From Arthrobacter alpinus (GTDB lineage Bacteria; Actinomycetota; Actinomycetes; Actinomycetales; Micrococcaceae): DNA of 64,000 bases. Shown piece after piece: positions 17,943 through 27,014 of the stretch. Under the pieces are notes generated by a model. That model was not told the origin of the DNA. It did no database searches and saw only the letters and a list, made by a program, of their open reading frames with translations. Position 1 is the stretch's first letter, and every line of letters begins with the position of its first letter. The DNA lies in NCBI RefSeq assembly GCF_001445575.1, contig NZ_CP013200.1, positions 1,302,001-1,366,000 of the forward strand, given 5' to 3'. The position numbers and the translations under genes are program-made.

Positions 17943-19088
17943 ATGAAGATTACCAAGATCGAAACCTTCCAGGTCCCTCCCCGGTGGCTGTTTCTGCGGA
18001 TGGAAACAGATGAGGGAGTCGTTGGCTGGGGTGAGCCAGTTGTTGAGGGACGGGCAGATAGCGTGGCCGCGGCCGTCGCCGAGATGTCCGACTACCTCAT
18101 TGGCCAAGATGCCTCGCGGATTGAGGATCACTGGCAAGTTCTGACCAAGGGTGGTTTCTACCGTGGGGGCCCAGTCTTTTCCAGCGCCATCGCCGGCATC
18201 GACCAGGCTTTGTGGGATATCAAGGGCAAGGCGCTGGGCGTCCCGGTCTATGAGTTGCTTGGTGGCGCAGTCCGGGACAGGGTGCGCATGTACACGTGGA
18301 TTCACGGTGACCGTCCGGAAGAGTTGGCCGAGTCGACACGGATTGCCATGGCTGCTGGCTTCGACGCAGTGAAGTTCTGCCCGGCAACAAAGGTGGCCCC
18401 GCTGGACACAGCTGCCGCCATCCGGAGCATGGTCAACAATCTGGCAGCTGTGCGAGAGGCAGGAGGCGAGGCCCTCGATATTGCCTTGGACTTCCATGGC
18501 AGGTTCACCCCTGCCATGTCGCGGCGAGTGTTGCCGTTGATGGAGGAATTTCTGCCCATGTTTGCCGAAGAAGTGGTGGTCCCGGAACTGTCCGCCGATT
18601 TGGGTCTCATCGCGCAGGCGACCTCCATCCCAGTAGCCACCGGTGAAAGGCTCTACTCCCGTTGGGACTTCAGAACAGTGCTGGGCAACGGCGTGAGCGT
18701 GGTTCAGCCTGACCTCAGTCATGCCGGCGGCATCTCCGAGGTTCGACGGATCGCCGCCATGGCCGAGACCTACGGTGCACTGCTGGCACCTCACTGTCCT
18801 TTGGGGCCGATCGCCTTGGCTGCCAGCCTGCAAGTGGATATCGCCAGCCCCAACTTCCTGATCCAGGAACAGAGCCGCGGCGCAGAATATACCCAAGGTC
18901 CCGATCTGTTCGACTACCTTGTGGACCCGGTCGTCTTTGACATGGGCACCGGCTACATTGACCGCCCGCTGGCCCCTGGGCTCGGCATCGAGATTGACGA
19001 GGACAAGGTCCGGTTCGAAGCCGAGACACCACACCACTGGCGCAATGCCATCTGGCGCCAGGACGACAACTCCTTCCTCGAATGGTGA
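17943..19088 (+). CDS. dgoD: D-galactonate dehydratase
   Basis: A 381-residue enolase-superfamily enzyme that removes water from D-galactonate to give 2-dehydro-3-deoxy-D-galactonate. It aligns closely with E. coli DgoD from the start (METDEGVVGWGEPVVEGRA) to the end (WRQDDNSFLEW). Metal ligands are visible at D183, E209 and E235 and catalytic histidines at H185 and H284 (LDFH, FAEE, TGER, LAPHCPLGPIALA), the same numbering as in E. coli within one residue. The segment after the barrel lysine differs (VKFCPAT instead of FKLNGCE), so a related aldonate is possible. It is the first gene of a five-gene overlapping operon. Confidence 0.9.
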   Translation: MKITKIETFQVPPRWLFLRMETDEGVVGWGEPVVEGRADSVAAAVAEMSDYLIGQDASRIEDHWQVLTKGGFYRGGPVFSSAIAGIDQALWDIKGKALGVPVYELLGGAVRDRVRMYTWIHGDRPEELAESTRIAMAAGFDAVKFCPATKVAPLDTAAAIRSMVNNLAAVREAGGEALDIALDFHGRFTPAMSRRVLPLMEEFLPMFAEEVVVPELSADLGLIAQATSIPVATGERLYSRWDFRTVLGNGVSVVQPDLSHAGGISEVRRIAAMAETYGALLAPHCPLGPIALAASLQVDIASPNFLIQEQSRGAEYTQGPDLFDYLVDPVVFDMGTGYIDRPLAPGLGIEIDEDKVRFEAETPHHWRNAIWRQDDNSFLEW

Positions 19089-20010
19089 AGGCGGCAACGG
19101 CCCAATTTGTGGCCGCTCCGGCAGGGGTATTATGTGCCGAGCTAGGTGAAACGCCGCGGCTAGATGAGCGGACCGGGGAACTCATCTGGACTGACATCAC
19201 CGCTGGCATGGTTCATTTTGGCGACGTAAACGGCGATGCAATTGAGCTAGTACGGAGCCTGAACGTTGGTGCGATGTCCGGCCCCGTGACGCCATTGCCT
19301 GAGGCCGGCGCAGGCTGGATCATGGCCAAAGAAGGCGGCATTGCCCACCTTGCCCAGGATGGCACAGTTGCCATCTTGGCTGCCCCCGAAGCCGGCCACC
19401 CCACTGCCTTCAACGACGGCGTCGCCGACCCCGCCGGAAATCTGTGGGCCGGATCCATGGGCCGCAACGGAATCCTGGGTGCGGGGCGGCTTTGGTGTTT
19501 GACACAAACGGGAGCGCCACCGTCGCACTGGAGGGCATCGGGATCTCCAACGGGCTGGACTTCACAGCCGACGGCCGCACCGCCTACTACGTCGATACCA
19601 CTACCGGCACCTTGGAAAGGTTGGACATCGGCCCGGCTGGCACCATCACCGGCAGGCACTGCATTGTCACTTTTCTTCCAGGGGAGGGTGACCCCGACGG
19701 ACTGGTCCTCGACGATGAAGGATGCATCTGGGTGGCGATGTGGGACGGCTGGGCTGTGCGCCGCTACTCGCCCGGTGGCGAGCTGCTCGCCGTCGTCAGT
19801 GTCCCGGTAGCGCGGCCAACAGCTGTGTGTTTTGCCGGCGACCTGCTGGTCATCACTACCTGCAGCGGGTGGCTGCCCGAGGATTGGAAGCAAGACCAGC
19901 CCGACGCCGGGCGGCTTTTCACCGCCCGTGTGGGAGCGAGCGGACCGCCTGCCCGCGCCTACCGTGGACCGTTGGCGATTGCACTACCCGGTGAAGGGAA
20001 AAACGGATGA
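19085..20010 (+). CDS. SMP-30/gluconolactonase-family lactonase, apparent frameshift
   Basis: The product fits a six-bladed propeller lactonase that opens sugar lactones to acids with a divalent metal. The first part (FNDGVADPAGNLWAGSM, carrying the metal-binding Asn and substrate Arg region) is in one frame. The second part (ISNGLDFTADGRTAYYVDTTTG and GDPDGLVLDDEGCIWVAMWDG) is in another. Adding one G to the GGGG run at 19483-19486 joins them as GAGAALVFDTNG and gives a normal protein of about 308 residues. The start is GTG 19085 (GTGA overlap with dgoD) or ATG 19082. It supplies the lactone hydrolysis step between the sugar dehydrogenase and the dehydratase. Confidence 0.85.
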
Positions 20011-20972
20011 GCGGCCAGATGACCGAAGCAAAGACCGAAGCACAGACCGACGCGCGGCGAATCGACGTGATGACGTTGGGGGAGACCATGGCCGTTGTGG
20101 CTCCTGCACGCCCGGAGCCACTGGAAATGGCGGCAGATTTCATCCTCGGTACGGCAGGCGCTGAATCCAATGTTGCCCAGTACCTCGCCGAACGCGGACA
20201 CAAGGTTGCCTGGGCCAGCCGGGTGGGCGATGACGCGCTCGGTCGGCGGCTGGCCAAAGAACTTGCTGTCCGGGGGATTGACCTCTCTTATCTGCTCATT
20301 GACCCGGACTCGTCCACGGGCGTGATGTTCAAGGATCCCGGGACCGGCGCAACGAAGGTGCAGTATTACCGTGCAAATTCGGCGGCCTCCTCAATGGGGC
20401 CGGAACTGGCGGACACGCTGCCCTGGCATCAGCTGGGCCTGCTGCACCTCTCCGGAATCACACCGGCGCTCTCACCCAGCTGCCGCGCCCTGATGCAGGC
20501 CTTGTTTTCCCGTGCGGCACAGGAAAACGTCCCCGTGTCCTTTGATATCAATTTTCGGGAAGCACTGTGGCCGGCTTCGGTGGCCGCGCCGGTGCTTTTG
20601 AAACTCGCCCAGCAAGCCGATTTTCTCTTCGTGGGCCTTGATGAGGCGCAGGCGTTGTGGCCGAATTTGGTGTTCGCCAGTGATGTCAGGGCGCTTATTG
20701 ACCGACCCAAGCACCTCATTGTCAAGGACGGGGCAGTGGGGGCCACCGAATTTGACGGGTTGCAGCCTACCTTTGTGCCGGCAGCTCGCGTGGACGTGGT
20801 GGAAGCCGTGGGTGCTGGCGATGCCTTCGCCGCCGGATACCTTTCCTCCATGCTCGACGGCGGCCAGCCCACCCAGCGTTTGGGCCGGGGTCATGAGTTT
20901 GCTGGCCGGGCCTTGCGAAGTATCAGTGATTTTCAAGCGATGAATGGAACGGTGGCCAACAATGGGCAATGA
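20007..20972 (+). CDS. PfkB-family 2-dehydro-3-deoxy sugar-acid kinase
   Basis: A ribokinase-family enzyme of 321 residues, expected to phosphorylate 2-dehydro-3-deoxy-galactonate or -gluconate. The N-terminal MTLGETMAVV and LGTAGAESNVAQYLAERG blocks and the C-terminal VEAVGAGDAFAAGYL block, with the catalytic Asp and anion hole, are clear. About 17 hydrophilic residues precede the core. It starts in an ATGA overlap with the lactonase gene. E. coli uses an unrelated kinase (DgoK) for galactonate, so this operon uses a KdgK-type enzyme instead. Confidence 0.87.
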   Translation: MSGQMTEAKTEAQTDARRIDVMTLGETMAVVAPARPEPLEMAADFILGTAGAESNVAQYLAERGHKVAWASRVGDDALGRRLAKELAVRGIDLSYLLIDPDSSTGVMFKDPGTGATKVQYYRANSAASSMGPELADTLPWHQLGLLHLSGITPALSPSCRALMQALFSRAAQENVPVSFDINFREALWPASVAAPVLLKLAQQADFLFVGLDEAQALWPNLVFASDVRALIDRPKHLIVKDGAVGATEFDGLQPTFVPAARVDVVEAVGAGDAFAAGYLSSMLDGGQPTQRLGRGHEFAGRALRSISDFQAMNGTVANNGQ

Positions 20973-21612
20973 TTACTTTGATGACATGTTTTCCACAACC
21001 CCCGTCATGGCTATTCTGCGGGGGATGGGAACTGAACGCACCCTGAAAGTTGCGCATCTCGCGTGGGATGCCGGGATCAAATCCGTGGAGATTCCCATCC
21101 AAACTCCATCGGATTTGGCCTCTCTGCGAGCCGTGGCAGCGGCAGGGCGAGAGCGGGGGTTCCCCGTAGGTGCCGGGACTATCGTCACTGCCGAGCATGT
21201 TGTGCAAGCGCTTGACTGCGGAGCCGCGTTTGCTGTGAGTCCCGGCACCGATCGGCTGATCATGGAAGCCTGCCGCAAGGCGGGGCTGCCCCAGCTGCCG
21301 GGCGTTGCAACTGCCAGCGACATCCAGGTAGCTATCTCTATGGGGGCGAGCTGGGTCAAAGCCTTCCCCGCATCCGTGCTGGGCCCAGCATGGCTCAAGG
21401 CGATGGCTGGACCGTTCCCCACGATGAATTTTGTGGCGACAGGGGGCATCGACGCCGACAATGCGACTGCGTTCCTCAAGGCCGGGGCGAAGGTTGTCGC
21501 GGTTGGATCAGCTCTAGAAGACCCCCTCCAGCTCGAGCTCTTGGCCCGGTATGGTGACGGGCCGTTTGACATGTCCGGAGCGGAACTGGAAGATTCAACA
21601 AATGCAGACTAA
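20962..21612 (+). CDS. 2-dehydro-3-deoxy-6-phospho(galacto/gluco)nate aldolase
   Basis: The 216-residue class I aldolase belongs to the KDPG/KDPGal family, which splits the kinase product to pyruvate and glyceraldehyde 3-phosphate. Visible motifs are VMAILRG near the N-terminus, KSVEIPIQTP with the proton-transfer Glu, VGAGTIVTAEH and WVKAFPAS with the Schiff-base lysine at residue 133, the same position as in E. coli Eda. The final phosphate site is FVATGGIDADNA. The start ATG 20962 lies inside the end of the kinase gene; ATG 20944 is also possible. Confidence 0.9.
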   Translation: MGNDYFDDMFSTTPVMAILRGMGTERTLKVAHLAWDAGIKSVEIPIQTPSDLASLRAVAAAGRERGFPVGAGTIVTAEHVVQALDCGAAFAVSPGTDRLIMEACRKAGLPQLPGVATASDIQVAISMGASWVKAFPASVLGPAWLKAMAGPFPTMNFVATGGIDADNATAFLKAGAKVVAVGSALEDPLQLELLARYGDGPFDMSGAELEDSTNAD

Positions 21613-22798
21613 AGGCGGTGCTTTGAAGGGGTTGCGCACCAACAACAGGCGACAGGTGTTGGAGCTCCTTCTCAACGAAGGCCCCATGCACAGGGCCGAG
21701 CTGGCCCGGCGCATGAAAACCTCACGAACCACCATCACCAACATCACCAATGAGCTGTTGGAACGTGAAGTTGTGCTCAACCGCGCCCCCGACCAGGACA
21801 CCAGCGGCCATGGGCATGAACTTGTGGCCATCAACCCGAGCGCAGGCTACAGTCTGGGCCTGGACTTCACCCTCGATCAGGTGGCAATCAATGTCTCCGA
21901 TTTGGCCAGCAGCACAGTAGCGCAAACCTCCTTCGCTGTTGACCCTGCCGACACTGCCGAGTCCAGGGTGGCCGCCGCCGCCGTCCTCGTGCGCCAGCTG
22001 CTTTCCCGTGCCGGCATAGACGATGCGAGCATCGTCGGTATGGGCGTTGGTGTGCCGGGGCAGATCGACAGGCGAACGTACAAGGTGGGCGGCTCCATCC
22101 CCGGCCAGGCGTGGTCCTTGGTAGATGTTCGAACCACCTTGGCGAACCACCTGCCGTTTCCTATCTTTTTGGAAAACAACTCACGGTTGGAAGGCTTCGC
22201 CGAACAACAATGGGGCGCCGGCAAAGACAGCGAAAACATGCTGTACCTGAACTTTTCCAGCGGCGTTGGTCTGGCCTTGTTTGATGCTGGGCACCTCTAC
22301 CGCGGCAGCATTGGAGCAGCTGGCGAAGTGGGACACATGTCTACGGACATCAATGGTCCCGCTTGTCCGTGCGGAAATCGTGGTTGCCTCGTCCTGCGCA
22401 CGGGAACGGCTCATGTTCTTTCGCTGCTGCGGCCAGCTCTTGGTGCCACAGCGACGTGGGATGATGTGCTCCAGGAAACCAGTGCGGGCAACCCCACCTG
22501 CCTGTCGGTACTGTCCGAGATCGGTACCATGGCTGGCCGTTTTCTTGCCGGTATCTCGAATCTGCTGGACCCGGAACTCATGGTCATTGGCGGTGAGCTG
22601 GCCCAAACAGGGGAACCGTTCATGGGCCCGTTAACCACGGCCTTGAAACTTCATACCCTGCCCCTGACCGGCTCGCATTTGCGTGTGGTCCAAGCCGTGC
22701 TCCCGCCGGGAGCCAGCACAGGAGCCCGTGGTGGTGCGGCCCTGGCGCTACGCGAAATGGCGGGTACTTCAGCTATTGACAAACTCGGGGCTATATAG
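21602..22798 (+). CDS. ROK-family transcriptional regulator
   Basis: A 398-residue NagC/XylR-type repressor. An N-terminal winged helix (RAELARRMKTSRTTITNITNELLE, about residues 24-47) precedes a ROK domain with GVGVPGQID, NNSRLEGFAEQQWGAG, and the zinc motif CPCGNRGCL (about residues 258-266). It starts at ATG 21602, overlapping the aldolase gene by 11 bases, and closes the operon. It probably senses a sugar or pathway intermediate and controls the divergent dgoD and importer promoters; no target site is proven here. Confidence 0.88.
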   Translation: MQTKGGALKGLRTNNRRQVLELLLNEGPMHRAELARRMKTSRTTITNITNELLEREVVLNRAPDQDTSGHGHELVAINPSAGYSLGLDFTLDQVAINVSDLASSTVAQTSFAVDPADTAESRVAAAAVLVRQLLSRAGIDDASIVGMGVGVPGQIDRRTYKVGGSIPGQAWSLVDVRTTLANHLPFPIFLENNSRLEGFAEQQWGAGKDSENMLYLNFSSGVGLALFDAGHLYRGSIGAAGEVGHMSTDINGPACPCGNRGCLVLRTGTAHVLSLLRPALGATATWDDVLQETSAGNPTCLSVLSEIGTMAGRFLAGISNLLDPELMVIGGELAQTGEPFMGPLTTALKLHTLPLTGSHLRVVQAVLPPGASTGARGGAALALREMAGTSAIDKLGAI

Positions 22799-23382
22799 GG
22801 CCTTTGAGGCAAAGGAAATCTGCTTGAAAATTATTTATTCCGTGAGGAGTAATTCTTTTTAACCTAGTTGATGCGAGATTGACATCGTAGCAAAAAGAAT
22901 ATTATTTGAATGCGCTATTGTCGCGCCCTGAATGGCACGGAGACGTGTTTTTAGGTGAGGGAGTTCTGTCTTAAATTTGCAGTGACAATGGAATTATTAC
23001 ATGGTGCTGGTAATGCGTTATTAAAGCCAAAAACCGCATAGATTCGCGACTGTATCGAAGGCTACGGCATCGTTTTCAGGACGCGTTGTCTCCGGTGCGA
23101 CTTGTTGTGCCATTTTCTAATTACGGGAATATGAATCGGCTGGAAATTAACATTCACAAAGTTGCCAAATAGTGTTGCGAGTCACATCGGGCGTGTGCTT
23201 TGATTGGTTTATTGATCGAAAGAAACTTAATGTCTCATATTCTAAAAGAATGTGAGGCGCTATATATTTAGTGGTGCTCTTTCCTTGTCTTTTTGCGCCA
23301 TCGCTTTTGATCACATCAAACTCACTGTCCTGGACTGGGCAAGTTTACGGCCCAGCGCCTCGTCACTTCAAAGGAGATCCCC
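22799..23382. other. AT-rich 584-bp intergenic region
   Basis: This stretch is visibly richer in A and T than its neighbours (for example AAAATTATTTATT near 22830 and TATATATTTA at 23261) and shows no convincing reading frame. It contains a small CCTTTG-AGG-CAAAGG stem right after the ROK gene and the dyad at 23234-23256. It probably serves as a long upstream control region for the GH16 gene. Confidence 0.5.
23234..23256. promoter_or_regulatory. Imperfect dyad upstream of the GH16 gene
   Basis: CTCATATTCT and AGAATGTGAG face each other around AAA, with one mismatched pair, immediately before TATATATTTA (23261-23270), a possible -10 region. It lies about 130 bp before the GH16 start. The arrangement suits a repressor operator; the regulator is unknown. 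Confidence 0.45.
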
Positions 23383-24978
23383 ATGGAAAAAACATCTGAT
23401 CAGTCGAGACTTGGCCAAGGGAAGGTCGTTGGGCGCCGCGCGTTTGTTGGCGCTGCCGGCATGGTCGCCCTTGCTGGCGTTACCGCCTCCAAGGCAGTAG
23501 CGAGTCCCTCCGGAACGAGCATCCAAGACGGCGCCAAACTTGTTTGGAGCGAACATTTTGACGGCGAGGCACTCAATCAAGACCTCTGGGAGTACGAGCT
23601 CGGAAACATCCGTGGCAATGAGCAGGAGCACTACTCGAGCAGCCAAGAAAACGTCCGGGTCAAGGACGGTCAGCTAGTTATTGCCGTTACCGACAGGCCC
23701 GTGGAAGATCAGTATCGCAATACCGCCAGGCACGGTACAAAAGCGCGCCTGGTCAAGTACAACTCAGGCAGCATCCGAACCCACGCCAAGAAAGACTTCC
23801 TCTACGGAAAGCTCGAGATCCGGGCCCGCCTCCCCAAAGGCAAAGGTGCATTCCCTGCCATTTGGATGCTGGGACACGAGTTCCATCTTGACGGACGCAT
23901 CGCCACTTCGCAGGGGACAGGCTGGCCAAGCTGTGGGGAGCTGGACGTTGTGGAATTGATTGGAGCCCCAACTGCCAACAGGGCCAGCCAAGGCGAAATC
24001 GCCTCCTCAGGCGTGAGCAATCGCAAAATCTATGGCACCCCGCACTTCGCCTACAGTCGGGGTGATGCTGACGGAGACGGCAGTTACAGCCCCCAAACAT
24101 TGGGTGGAGCGGCCGTGATTGGCTCGGATTTCAACGACGGCTTCCATGTGTTCGGAATTAACCGGACGCCGGAGAAGCTCGAGTGGCTTCTTGATGGGCA
24201 GGTATACAAGACCCTTGTCTTCACCGACCCTGACCCAGTGGAAAACGAGCGTCGGAAAGCTGCAGCGGCGGGCATGCTCCGCCCCATGTACCTGCAAATA
24301 AACCTCGCCACAGGAGGCAACTGGGCTGGCGACGCCGGTGACTACTTGGCCCAGGACGGGGCAGAATTGGTCGTTGACTGGATACAGTACTCACAAACTG
24401 ACGCGCAGAAGGCATCCGATCAGGCCTACTATGCCGCACTTCCTGTTATCAGCGGCGTAGCTGATATTGCCATCCGTCAGGGGCAGCAGGTGAACCTCGC
24501 CGAACATGTGTCCGTTAACCGGGCCGGATACGAGGTTGTCTGGTCAGCCAATGACACCCCCATGTTCGTCAATGGAGGCGTCACGGGTGGGCGGAATGAG
24601 GTTCACGTTGTTGCCAGCAGCAAGGGCTCAGCGCAGACCACAGCAGACTTGCCCGTCGGTGTGTACTCGGTCTACTACACTGCTCTTCCCGTTGGCACAG
24701 ATTTGGGTGCAGCCTACAAGTTGGCGCCAACCATTCCCGCCAGACGCGCAAAGGCAACTCTTGCAGTTCTGCCGGCTGCTGGTCTAACTGGTAACCCACA
24801 CGCCGCTGTTGCCAGTGTCAAAGTGCCGACTGGCTGGACTTTCAGCAAGCCGTCCCAGAAATTGAATCGCGAAATCAGTTTCGATGCGACGTTCGTGAAC
24901 CCACTGGATGTCAGAGTTCCGTCGGCAAAACGCCTGCCCGTGCACTTCTCCATCCCGAGGGATGCCATCACCTGGTGA
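23383..24978 (+). CDS. Tat-exported GH16 endo-beta-glucanase/galactanase-like enzyme
   Basis: The 531-residue secreted enzyme begins with a twin-arginine signal (GRRAFVGAAGMVALAG, about residues 18-33; cleavage after about residue 41). The GH16 domain (about 45-350) has W-x-E-H-F-D-G-E near its start and the catalytic ExDxxE motif as E186-L-D-V-V-E191, with D188 between nucleophile and acid/base. Family members cut laminarin, mixed-linked glucans, agar, carrageenan or galactans; the exact target is not clear. The last 180 residues look like a beta-rich accessory domain with no obvious match. The start has an AAAGGAGA ribosome binding site at 23370-23377. Confidence 0.87.
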   Translation: MEKTSDQSRLGQGKVVGRRAFVGAAGMVALAGVTASKAVASPSGTSIQDGAKLVWSEHFDGEALNQDLWEYELGNIRGNEQEHYSSSQENVRVKDGQLVIAVTDRPVEDQYRNTARHGTKARLVKYNSGSIRTHAKKDFLYGKLEIRARLPKGKGAFPAIWMLGHEFHLDGRIATSQGTGWPSCGELDVVELIGAPTANRASQGEIASSGVSNRKIYGTPHFAYSRGDADGDGSYSPQTLGGAAVIGSDFNDGFHVFGINRTPEKLEWLLDGQVYKTLVFTDPDPVENERRKAAAAGMLRPMYLQINLATGGNWAGDAGDYLAQDGAELVVDWIQYSQTDAQKASDQAYYAALPVISGVADIAIRQGQQVNLAEHVSVNRAGYEVVWSANDTPMFVNGGVTGGRNEVHVVASSKGSAQTTADLPVGVYSVYYTALPVGTDLGAAYKLAPTIPARRAKATLAVLPAAGLTGNPHAAVASVKVPTGWTFSKPSQKLNREISFDATFVNPLDVRVPSAKRLPVHFSIPRDAITW

Positions 24979-25012
24979 TGATCTGACGCGAAGTGTCGCC
25001 GTCGTCGGCCAA

Positions 25013-25113
25013 AGCTCACGGGGCCTAGAAACTGGTGGCCTCGTGAGCTCTAAACGAACTGCTCCCCGAAATGTGGGCTGGATAATTCAGTTCCTGGCTT
25101 TCGGGGAGCTTTT
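25013..25113 (+). terminator. Tandem hairpins ending the GH16 transcript
   Basis: A first hairpin pairs AGCTCACG (25013-25020) with CGTGAGCT (25042-25049). The second pairs GCTCCCCGAAA (25061-25071) with TTTCGGGGAGC (25099-25109) and is followed directly by TTTT. The second fits an intrinsic terminator on the plus strand; the first is a supporting structure. Confidence 0.8.
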
Positions 25114-25175
25114 CACGCGCCTCTCGGCAAGCGCGATGCGAAGCGTCAACTCGTCCGGCGCCCCCTAACATCGCG

Positions 25176-26099
25176 TTACAGGGACCGGATGCTCCACTGG
25201 GCGCTGTGGCTTTCCCCGGCAGGCAAAACGATGAGGTCAAGCTGCGAGTTGAAAGCATCCGGAGGGCAGGTCATGGGTTCCACAGCCAACCCGATGCGAT
25301 GGTTTTGCTTCTCGGGACGATCTGCTGTGTGTATTTGGACCCAGGGGCAGCTAGCATCCCAGCTCATGACTGTGCCACCGCCATCGGAGGCTTCAAGGCG
25401 GACTTGGGCTACGCCGTCGTCCGTTCGAAGCAGATCCGTGAAGGCATGATCGATCTCCACATCACCGATTTTCCGTGACCGGCGAAAATCGAACTGCGGG
25501 TGCGCCTCCACCGAGGTGGTGTGCGTGGGGATCAGCCTGTCAGGGGTGATTTCAAGGACGTTGGCGGCAGGCAGCAGCAACTGCCAGTCATCAATCGTTC
25601 CAGCACCGGCGGTGAGGTAGGGGTGCGGTGCGCAACCGTACGGGGCCGGTTGCTCGCCAAGGTTGCTAGCCGTCAACGTGGTGTGTAATCCTTCAGCGTC
25701 TAGGACAAGGTCCAGAACCAGAGCTACGTGGAACGGATAGCCGTCCTGAGGCACGACGGAGGTGGACAACGTTGCGGTCGACTCGCTCTGAGAATCAACG
25801 TTCCAGTCCTGCCACACGACCAGCCCATGCAGGGCATGGCCACGGGCCACCTCATTGATGGGCAGTTGATACTCTGTGCCCGCGAAGGAATACCTGCCGT
25901 CAACAACACGATTGGGCCAGGGGGCCAACGTTGCGCCCCGGTACAGGGGGCGCAACTGGTCTGCGTCGAAGGGGACCACCAGGTTGCGGCCATGAGAAGT
26001 TAGAGACCGCAATGAGGCACCCACGCTGGCAATGACTGCCGAGTACCCGCCGTGACGAAGATTGATTTGTTGGCCCGAGATGCTCCAGTGTTCGTTCAC
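25176..26099 (-). CDS. Aldose 1-epimerase family protein (second copy)
   Basis: About 308 residues from GTG 26099, four bases after the upstream permease stop. It shares with the copy at 2333 the VVPFDADQLRPLYRGATLAPWPNR block, HALHGLVVWQDW, GCAPHPYLTAG and AVEPMTCPPDAFN, so the two are clear paralogues or recent relatives. It ends an importer operon and probably mutarotates the imported sugar. A longer frame to 26165 exists but lies inside the permease gene and lacks the family pattern. Confidence 0.9.
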   Translation of the reverse strand: MNEHWSISGQQINLRHGGYSAVIASVGASLRSLTSHGRNLVVPFDADQLRPLYRGATLAPWPNRVVDGRYSFAGTEYQLPINEVARGHALHGLVVWQDWNVDSQSESTATLSTSVVPQDGYPFHVALVLDLVLDAEGLHTTLTASNLGEQPAPYGCAPHPYLTAGAGTIDDWQLLLPAANVLEITPDRLIPTHTTSVEAHPQFDFRRSRKIGDVEIDHAFTDLLRTDDGVAQVRLEASDGGGTVMSWDASCPWVQIHTADRPEKQNHRIGLAVEPMTCPPDAFNSQLDLIVLPAGESHSAQWSIRSL

Positions 26100-26103
26100 G
26101 GGT

Positions 26104-27012
26104 TTATTGCCCGCCCATGCCCGAGGTGGCAAAGCCCTTGACGATCTGACGCTGGAACAACGCAAACACGACCATCAGTGGCAGCGCCGCCAGAATAGCA
26201 CTGGCCATCGACTGCGCGTACTGGACGCCGTACGCATTCTTGACGGTGGCCAGGCCCACCGGCAGAGTCAGCAGATCCGGATTGTTGGTGACGATGAACG
26301 GCCACAGGAAGTTATTCCACGCCCCGATGAACACAAAGATCGACACGGCCATCAGGATGGGCCGGGACAACGGCACGATGATGGTCATGAAAATCCGCAT
26401 GCGCCCGGCTCCGTCAATGCGGGCGGCCTCCTCAAGCTCTTTGGGGATGGTGTCAAAGAAATTCTTCATGATGAACACCATCATGGGTGCCACAATTTGA
26501 GGAAGGATGATCCCGGCAAACGTGTCAGTCAACCGCATGGAGTTCATCTGCTGGAACAAGGGAACAATGAGAATCTGGCCCGGCACCATAATGGAGGCGA
26601 TGGTCAATGCAAACAGCCACTTGCGGCCACGGAACTCCGTGCGGGAGAACCCGTAGGCGGCCAAGGCTGAAATTGCCACCGTCAGCACTGTGACGGCAAC
26701 CGCCACGAAAAAGCTGTTGAACATCCAGCGCGGAATTTCACCCTTCGTCAGCACCTGGATGTACGCATCCAGGGTCCAACCCTCAGATGGCGCCGATAGG
26801 GGCGGACCGGCAGCATCCTTCTCGGATTTCAATGAGGTTGTCACACCCCACAATATGGGGAGCACCCACATCAGGGCTAAAAGGATCAAGGCGGTAATGG
26901 CTCCACCTGTCCACCCCTTGCTCGTCCCGATTGTCAAGGCGCTGGTTCGCTGATTTTGGGCGCGCGTCGCCTTTGGGGCGCGGCTTGCACGAATTTTGGT
27001 TTGTGTGCTCAT
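26104..27012 (-). CDS. Sugar ABC importer permease, MalG type (second importer)
   Basis: A 302-residue CUT1 permease with six membrane helices. The EAA loop reads ELEEAARIDGAGRMRIFMTIIVPLSRP (about residues 194-220). A basic N-terminal 35-residue segment (RASRAPKATRAQNQR) precedes the first helix. It lies two bases after the MalF-type gene and just before the epimerase. As with the importer at 14-17 kb, no dedicated ATPase is encoded here. Confidence 0.88.
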   Translation of the reverse strand: MSTQTKIRASRAPKATRAQNQRTSALTIGTSKGWTGGAITALILLALMWVLPILWGVTTSLKSEKDAAGPPLSAPSEGWTLDAYIQVLTKGEIPRWMFNSFFVAVAVTVLTVAISALAAYGFSRTEFRGRKWLFALTIASIMVPGQILIVPLFQQMNSMRLTDTFAGIILPQIVAPMMVFIMKNFFDTIPKELEEAARIDGAGRMRIFMTIIVPLSRPILMAVSIFVFIGAWNNFLWPFIVTNNPDLLTLPVGLATVKNAYGVQYAQSMASAILAALPLMVVFALFQRQIVKGFATSGMGGQ

Positions 27013-27014
27013 GG

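Noticed and set aside
17748..19097. A 449-codon open frame on the minus strand
   Set aside because: It lies wholly antisense to dgoD, which has clear catalytic residues; its translation is rich in His, Arg and Gly and has no family pattern.
22802..22816. Terminator after the ROK gene
   Set aside because: The stem is only six base pairs and is not followed by a T-run.
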